Assembly (NCBI GenBank): GCA_030640155.1
Contig: DAOWJX010000269.1
Coordinates: 1 to 10,980 of the forward strand
Length of the DNA: 10,980 nucleotides
DNA from: Candidatus Aegiribacteria sp.
GTDB lineage: Bacteria; Fermentibacterota; Fermentibacteria; Fermentibacterales; JCC-6
Reading direction: 5' to 3'
Position 1 is the stretch's first letter. Every line of letters starts with the position of its first letter. Shown here piece by piece: positions 6,876 to 10,980 of this stretch. Made by a program: the position numbers and the translations under genes. The notes beneath the pieces were generated by a model, which was not told where the DNA came from, made no database searches, and worked only from the letters and a program-made list of their open reading frames with translations.

Positions 6876-8783
6876 GTGTTGCTTCCCGATCGAAACAGAA
6901 ACGGACTGTTACTGCTTTTTATCATTGCTGTTCTGCTCATTCTTGCTTCAACTGCATTCGCCAGAGCAGGGGGCGGAGGAAGTTATGGAGGTTCCAGCGG
7001 AGGAGGAGGAAGCGGTGGCGGTGGCGGTGCAGGATACATTTTCTATCTTCTTATCCGCCTTGCTATTCACAAACCACTGATTGGAATTCCACTGCTGATT
7101 GTAGTTGTCGTTCTAATGATGAAGTTTGGAAAGAAAGCAAAGGGAGGATTTGAAACTCACACAATTACCCGTGCGAGAAAACTGAACAAACAGCAGGAAC
7201 AACAGAAGATGCAGGAAGCACTGAATGCACTGAAACTTCGCGATGAGGGTTTTACGAAGGAAGCTTTCCTCCAGAGAACCAATAAGGCCTTCATTGCCCT
7301 TCAGAAGGCATGGTCCAATCAGGATCTGAGCAAAGTAAATCAGTTCATTTCTGATGGAATAAATGAAAGGTTCAGCCTGCAGATAGAAATGCAGAAAGCT
7401 GAAGGCTATCGCAACCTGATGGAAAACATACTTATTCAGAGTTCGAAGATAGTAGGTGTTTTCAGCGATTCGCATTTCGACACTATCCATGTGGAAATAA
7501 ACGCCATAGCTAATGACTGTGATGTAGATCTTTCAACCGGAAAGAGAATCAGGAAAAACTCATCGGACTCGTTCACCGAATACTGGAGTTTTCTCCGAAA
7601 ACCGGGAGTTCAGACTCTGCAGGGTAAAGGGCTTGTAGATGGATTCTGTCCCAACTGCGGAGCTGCTCTTGAACTCAGCGATACAGGAAAATGCGCGAAT
7701 TGTGACTCAATTCTCTCAAGTGGTGAATACGACTGGGTGCTAGCGGAAATAACTCAATCCGTTGAGTGGAACGTAGTATCCGATATATCAATGATTCCGG
7801 GTCAGGAAAGTATGATGTCGCTGGATCCCGGATTCAACATCCAGCACATTGAAGACAGAACCTCTGTAATTTTCTGGCGTTTGATAAAATCCTGGTTCAC
7901 AGGTGACGTTTCCGCCTCAAGGAAGATTGCTCTTCCCTCTTTCATTGAAAGTTTCAGCAAACAACTTTCAAATACAAGGACCGATGAGGGATGGCTCTTT
8001 TTCAAGGATGCCGCTGTTGGAACGGTGGAAATTCAAAGCATCATTCCAGGTACTCCGAACAGAATGGACAGAATTGAGATTCTTATAAAATGGTCCGGCA
8101 TTAACTCAAGACGTAATGCTGAAGGCAGGATTCGATCAACCGGCAATAAAACAATCAGACCACAGATATACACACTGGTTCGAAAGCATGGGAGAAAAAC
8201 ATCTGTTGATAACAGTTTCCGTTCCTCACACTGTCCGGGCTGTGGAGCTCCGTACGAAGGCGGCAGTACGGGGAAATGCGACTACTGCGGGAGAGCCCTG
8301 AACGATGGAAGCCAGACATGGGTTCTGGAATCGATACATCGTTTCTCGGCCTCAAGAATAACAACAGAGACCGTACCGGACATTCAGAGGACTGCTCTGG
8401 TTTCACCCGAAATTCTTCTTTCATCCATGGTATCAGCCATGTACGCTGATGGTGAGGTAGATACTAAGGAAATGGAAGCTCTCTCGACTTTCGCGAAAGC
8501 AAGAAGGATCCCTGAAGAGAAATTATCCAGTATAATCCGGACTGTTTCATCCGGACAGGAAACACTCCCTGTTCCGCAGAATCAGAAGGAAGCAAGAGAA
8601 ATCCTCGCAGCAATGGCAAGGGTGGTTCTCGCGGATGGAAGACTCTCAAGCACTGAAAAGAACCTTCTTCAGAAATTCGGCGAATCGCAGGGACTGGTCT
8701 GGGCTGATGTTAAACTCATCATTGCCCAGCAGAAAGCCAGGCTCTATTCGGAGGCAAAACAGATCATAAAAGAAGCAAAATAA
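6876..8783 (+). CDS. Membrane-anchored Tim44-like / double zinc-ribbon / TerB-like protein
   Basis: With the GTG start the protein is 635 aa. A hydrophobic signal-like segment (about 10-29) ends in AFA, followed by a glycine-rich stretch (about 32-53) and a second membrane segment (about 66-83). A charged coil (about 95-125) leads into a Tim44-like domain (about 125-255). Zinc ribbon 1 has C258/C261/C273/C276. A second Tim44-like segment (about 345-440) precedes zinc ribbon 2 with C453/C456/C468/C471. The C-terminus (about 505-635) resembles TerB/DjlA-type helical domains, with paired acidic motifs MYADGEVDTKE and VLADGRLSSTEK. The module order therefore looks like a tandem repeat of Tim44-like plus ribbon, capped by TerB. 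Bacterial Tim44-like proteins are membrane-associated but mostly uncharacterised; TerB-like domains occur in metal and envelope-stress contexts. Function is unknown. It stands alone, divergent from the operon on its left. Confidence 0.85.
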   Translation: MLLPDRNRNGLLLLFIIAVLLILASTAFARAGGGGSYGGSSGGGGSGGGGGAGYIFYLLIRLAIHKPLIGIPLLIVVVVLMMKFGKKAKGGFETHTITRARKLNKQQEQQKMQEALNALKLRDEGFTKEAFLQRTNKAFIALQKAWSNQDLSKVNQFISDGINERFSLQIEMQKAEGYRNLMENILIQSSKIVGVFSDSHFDTIHVEINAIANDCDVDLSTGKRIRKNSSDSFTEYWSFLRKPGVQTLQGKGLVDGFCPNCGAALELSDTGKCANCDSILSSGEYDWVLAEITQSVEWNVVSDISMIPGQESMMSLDPGFNIQHIEDRTSVIFWRLIKSWFTGDVSASRKIALPSFIESFSKQLSNTRTDEGWLFFKDAAVGTVEIQSIIPGTPNRMDRIEILIKWSGINSRRNAEGRIRSTGNKTIRPQIYTLVRKHGRKTSVDNSFRSSHCPGCGAPYEGGSTGKCDYCGRALNDGSQTWVLESIHRFSASRITTETVPDIQRTALVSPEILLSSMVSAMYADGEVDTKEMEALSTFAKARRIPEEKLSSIIRTVSSGQETLPVPQNQKEAREILAAMARVVLADGRLSSTEKNLLQKFGESQGLVWADVKLIIAQQKARLYSEAKQIIKEAK

Positions 8784-8814
8784 CAGGGATACGCTGAAAG
8801 GGAATCCTGATAAA
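8784..8814. other. Short convergent intergenic gap without a clear terminator
   Basis: Only 31 bp separate the stops of the two converging genes. A small imperfect CAGGGAT/ATCCTG pairing and a tight CTGAT-AA-ATCAG palindrome (8807-8818) are visible, but there is no GC-rich stem followed by a T-run, so no intrinsic terminator is called. Confidence 0.5.
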
Positions 8815-10467
8815 TCAGTTCACTCCACCAGGCGGTAGAGCGCGCATGTTATCCCTGGGGAGGTTATCCACATACATGAATCCATCAGGCACCTCGCCGG
8901 TCATCTCGTAGACGATGGTTAAGCCGGAGCGTGTTCTGTACACCTCCTCAAGAAAATCCGGAGGATCGATGATTTCCCATTCACGACCGTCAGGAGTCCT
9001 TCTCCATCTTTTTGACAGCCTGGGTCTTAAATAGCTGATATCCCTGTCTATAACAACATATCGCACATCATGTTCTTCGAGACAGGGCCACAGAAGCATC
9101 TCATAATCGTTTGGCATCGTCAGCGTAGGACGCCTGTATTTCCATATGAACATTTCCGCAGTGGGAAATGTTACCACCCAGTCATCGGAAGAACTGTTCT
9201 CAATAATCCATTCAGCAATTTCTTCAGCTTCGACTGCTTTCTCTGATGAATCCGCAATCAATAAGGAACCAAGGGGTAAGGCAAATGGAACAATAAGAAG
9301 AATACCTGCAACGGCGGCAGTTCTTCTCCCGGTTATCTGAAGCAGCCTGCCAAGCCCCGCGCAACCTGAAGCAATGACAATTACATTCAAAAAGGAAAGA
9401 TACCTTCCGCTATGCTCATGCAGTACAAGAACAGCCATGATCGGAAGAACTGCTATCAGAGGGAGCAGCATCTTTCTTCGAAGATTCCGGTTCTTTAAGG
9501 CAAGCAACGCGAGAATCGCAAAACCGATGAGATGTGGCTGCGCGAAAATTTCACCCCTGTGCAATGTACCGGTTACAATCGGTTCGAATATTCTCAGAAA
9601 TCCCTTTGCGGTATATATCATTACGGCAGCAGGTCCTTGAAATCTGATCATATCCGTGGGTCCTGGCGCACTTTCCCGGACTTCCCATGCAGCCCAGTGA
9701 TTCTCGTTAAGGAGAAACAGCTTGTTCTGTGAGTAAGTCATCGAACCGAATTTCTCCGAGTTCCTTATGAACCAGGGCATGCATGCAAGCAAAAATACAA
9801 GCAGGAGCAGCAGAACTTTCAAGATCTTCCGTGTGCCACCCCTGATAAGCAACCAGATACCTATTGAAAACGTAAGGAGTATGCCCTGAGTCCGTGCAAG
9901 ATATGCCAGAGCGGATAGAACACCCAGAAGAACTACCTGTCTGAAGCTGATTTTTTCCCTGTCCGCAGCCAGCAGGATTGTGAAGAACAATGCCGTGAAT
10001 AAAAGAAGGCTGTCAGGCTGTGTTGAATAGTAGACAAATAATGGATGGATTGCCAGAATAAATGTTGACAGCAATGCTGGAATTACTCCGAAAATTTTTC
10101 TTGCCCAGAGCCAGCACACCGCAAGGCAAGCAAGTCCGATTAGCAATGACAGCAGCTGTGCAGGGAGAAATCCGGGTCCGGTAATCGTGAAAAGTAAAAG
10201 AATAAGCAGGGACATGATTGGCTGTCTGTTGCATTCAGGCCTGATCGGATCGAGTGACTGATCGAACAGGGTCCATTTTCTCATGGTTGAAAATCCGTTC
10301 CCATCTCTGAGATTTTCAGCAATCTCAAGATTGGATGCTATACCATCCCCTGCCGGGATCGGATTATGAAAGATAACAATGAGTCGCAGAACCAGAGCAA
10401 GCATGAACAGCACAAGTAGAATTCTGGATTCGTATTTTCTGGTTCTTTCGGCGGATATTCTAAACAT
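8815..10467 (-). CDS. Integral-membrane GT-C glycosyltransferase (family 39 / ArnT-like)
   Basis: The 550-aa protein has a basic cytoplasmic start, a first membrane segment (about 15-33), then the GT-C first loop with the acidic motif GDGIASNLEIAENLRDGNGFS-like region beginning at G40 (D41 is the likely catalytic or metal-binding acid). RQPIMS (81-86) and HPLFVYYS (141-148) match conserved loops of family 39/PMT_2 enzymes. Roughly ten membrane helices fill the first 380 residues, and the C-terminus from about residue 405 is a soluble, probably periplasmic domain. Such enzymes move a sugar from a polyprenyl-phosphate donor to lipid A, protein or cell-surface glycan; the acceptor cannot be told. 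ATG 10467 has no good Shine-Dalgarno sequence but is the only start that leaves a complete first helix. It converges on the Tim44-like gene and diverges from the channel-like gene; no glycan pathway genes are adjacent. Confidence 0.85.
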   Translation of the reverse strand: MFRISAERTRKYESRILLVLFMLALVLRLIVIFHNPIPAGDGIASNLEIAENLRDGNGFSTMRKWTLFDQSLDPIRPECNRQPIMSLLILLLFTITGPGFLPAQLLSLLIGLACLAVCWLWARKIFGVIPALLSTFILAIHPLFVYYSTQPDSLLLFTALFFTILLAADREKISFRQVVLLGVLSALAYLARTQGILLTFSIGIWLLIRGGTRKILKVLLLLLVFLLACMPWFIRNSEKFGSMTYSQNKLFLLNENHWAAWEVRESAPGPTDMIRFQGPAAVMIYTAKGFLRIFEPIVTGTLHRGEIFAQPHLIGFAILALLALKNRNLRRKMLLPLIAVLPIMAVLVLHEHSGRYLSFLNVIVIASGCAGLGRLLQITGRRTAAVAGILLIVPFALPLGSLLIADSSEKAVEAEEIAEWIIENSSSDDWVVTFPTAEMFIWKYRRPTLTMPNDYEMLLWPCLEEHDVRYVVIDRDISYLRPRLSKRWRRTPDGREWEIIDPPDFLEEVYRTRSGLTIVYEMTGEVPDGFMYVDNLPRDNMRALPPGGVN

Positions 10468-10487
10468 TTGATAAAGATACCAGAGGA

Positions 10488-10540
10488 AACAGGTGCTGTC
10501 ACGGATTTGCTTACGCGCGGTCTTGCCGGACGCACCTGTT
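10488..10540. repeat. Long imperfect hairpin in the divergent intergenic region
   Basis: AACAGGTGC (10488-10496) pairs perfectly with GCACCTGTT (10532-10540). The stem continues inward through GTC/GAC (10498-10500 with 10529-10531) and CGG/CCG (10502-10504 with 10526-10528). Two single unpaired bases, T10497 and A10501, lie on one arm, and the terminal loop is 21 nt. This gives 15 pairs. No T-run follows on either strand, so it does not look like an intrinsic terminator. On the minus strand it would lie in the leader of the glycosyltransferase gene. Confidence 0.75.
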
Positions 10541-10542
10541 AA

Positions 10543-10548
10543 AGTATA
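10543..10548 (-). promoter_or_regulatory. Candidate -10 box for the glycosyltransferase gene
   Basis: Minus-strand TATACT lies just before the hairpin, so transcription would start at or near the first stem base, about 70 nt before ATG 10467. No convincing -35 box is seen at 17 nt upstream. Confidence 0.25.
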
Positions 10549-10606
10549 GGATTAGTGTGCAGGTCCGGATCAGTGGCACCCCGAATAGAAGTCAGGATAG
10601 CATAAA

Positions 10607-10980
10607 TTGAAACAAAAGAAAGCAGACAGCCTTTTCAAGAAGATGTTCATATTCTTCGAGAATCATGAGTTCCTCAGAATACTCGCGGCTGTGTTTGTTA
10701 TCTGGCTTTTCGGAGCTTCCGTTCTGCTATTTACCGAGGGCAGATCAAACCCGGAATTTGATACCCTTTACAAGTCGTTCTGGAATATTGCCGTCTATCT
10801 TTTCAGCGGACTGGACAGTGGAGTTCCTGTCACAATTGCCGGCCGGATAATTACAACTGTCATTCTGGTTTTGAGTGCGGGTATTGTGGCTGTCTTCACC
10901 GCAGCCATAGCATCCTTCCTGATTGAAAAACGATTGAGAGGGAAAATGAAAATACCTTCGTACGAACTCAGAGATCATAT
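10607..10980 (+). CDS. Two-TM ion-channel-like membrane protein (N-terminal part only)
   Basis: The frame opens at TTG 10607, directly after an in-frame stop at 10598, with AGGA ending 9 nt upstream, and stays open to the window edge (124 codons). ATG 10643 is an alternative start. A basic N-terminus precedes a first membrane helix (about residues 25-43). A loop with a short pore-helix-like segment (SFWNIAVYLFSGLDSG, about 61-76) follows, then the VPVTIAGR motif, a second helix (about 85-107) with TAAIASFL, and a basic exit KRLRGK. This is the outline of a two-TM potassium-channel pore domain of the type often followed by a TrkA-N/RCK domain, including the PxTxxGR after the filter. However, the filter site reads SGLDSG instead of TVGYGD-like residues, so K+ selectivity is doubtful. 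The rest, including any regulatory domain, is outside the window. Confidence 0.6.
   Translation, partial: MKQKKADSLFKKMFIFFENHEFLRILAAVFVIWLFGASVLLFTEGRSNPEFDTLYKSFWNIAVYLFSGLDSGVPVTIAGRIITTVILVLSAGIVAVFTAAIASFLIEKRLRGKMKIPSYELRDH

Noticed and set aside
7113..7490. Minus-strand open frame of 125 codons
   Set aside because: It is antisense to the Tim44-like domain of a clearly coding plus-strand gene and shows no domain or ribosome-binding site.
8784..8818. Bidirectional intrinsic terminator between converging genes
   Set aside because: The stems are short, interrupted or have a 2-nt loop, and no T-run follows on either strand.
10484..10545. Integron attC recombination site
   Set aside because: The hairpin has one-sided bulges, but the outer boxes read AGGAAAC and GTTAAAG rather than matching RYYYAAC/GTTRRRY, they do not pair with each other, and there is no unpaired spacer or integrase nearby.
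1..10980. CRISPR arrays, insertion sequences, tRNA or rRNA genes, prophage
   Set aside because: No regularly spaced repeats, transposase or phage motifs, or RNA-gene sequences were seen on reading both strands; the window is nearly all protein-coding with short gaps.

Overview
The window looks like chromosomal housekeeping DNA of a Gram-negative bacterium. The main clue to its affiliation is a REC-PglZ protein of the PorX family (3705..2149). From memory that family is typical of Bacteroidota and relatives, and porX often lies next to tsaE there. A lipoprotein, a membrane GT-C glycosyltransferase and moderate GC fit an FCB-group organism, perhaps an uncultured phylum such as Fermentibacterota. 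That placement is inference; no rRNA or marker gene here settles it.

Region 1 (about 6.7 kb, minus strand, 6709 to the left edge) is one tightly packed gene string. In transcription order it holds a small lipoprotein, a LarA-family nickel racemase, a membrane histidine kinase, the PorX-like response regulator/PglZ phosphohydrolase, TsaE, TsaB, and a RimI acetyltransferase read in frame into a purine-nucleoside phosphorylase (PNP). Every junction is a gap of 4 nt or less or an overlap, so co-transcription and translational coupling are likely. TsaE and TsaB serve tRNA t6A37 synthesis and RimI acetylates the N-terminus of ribosomal protein S18; tsaE-tsaB-rimI is a classic bacterial trio. The PNP belongs to purine salvage. 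The kinase and PorX are adjacent with an ATGA overlap and are the obvious two-component pair.

Region 2 (plus strand, 6876-8783) is a monocistronic gene diverging from region 1. It encodes a membrane-anchored protein with a signal-like N-terminus, a glycine-rich stretch, Tim44-like segments, two CxxC...CxxC zinc ribbons and a C-terminal TerB-like domain.

Region 3 (minus strand, 10467-8815) encodes a large integral-membrane GT-C (family 39/ArnT-like) glycosyltransferase, convergent with region 2. Its upstream region holds a strong imperfect hairpin (10488-10540). At the right edge a divergent plus-strand gene begins (10607 onward), encoding a two-TM pore-domain membrane protein whose selectivity-filter position is not TVGYGD-like.

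No rRNA, tRNA, CRISPR, IS, phage or obvious defence locus was seen. The best leads are the RimI-PNP fusion, the genetically coupled kinase-PorX pair with a zinc ribbon in the kinase sensor region, the 10.5-kb hairpin, and the channel-like protein with a degenerate filter.
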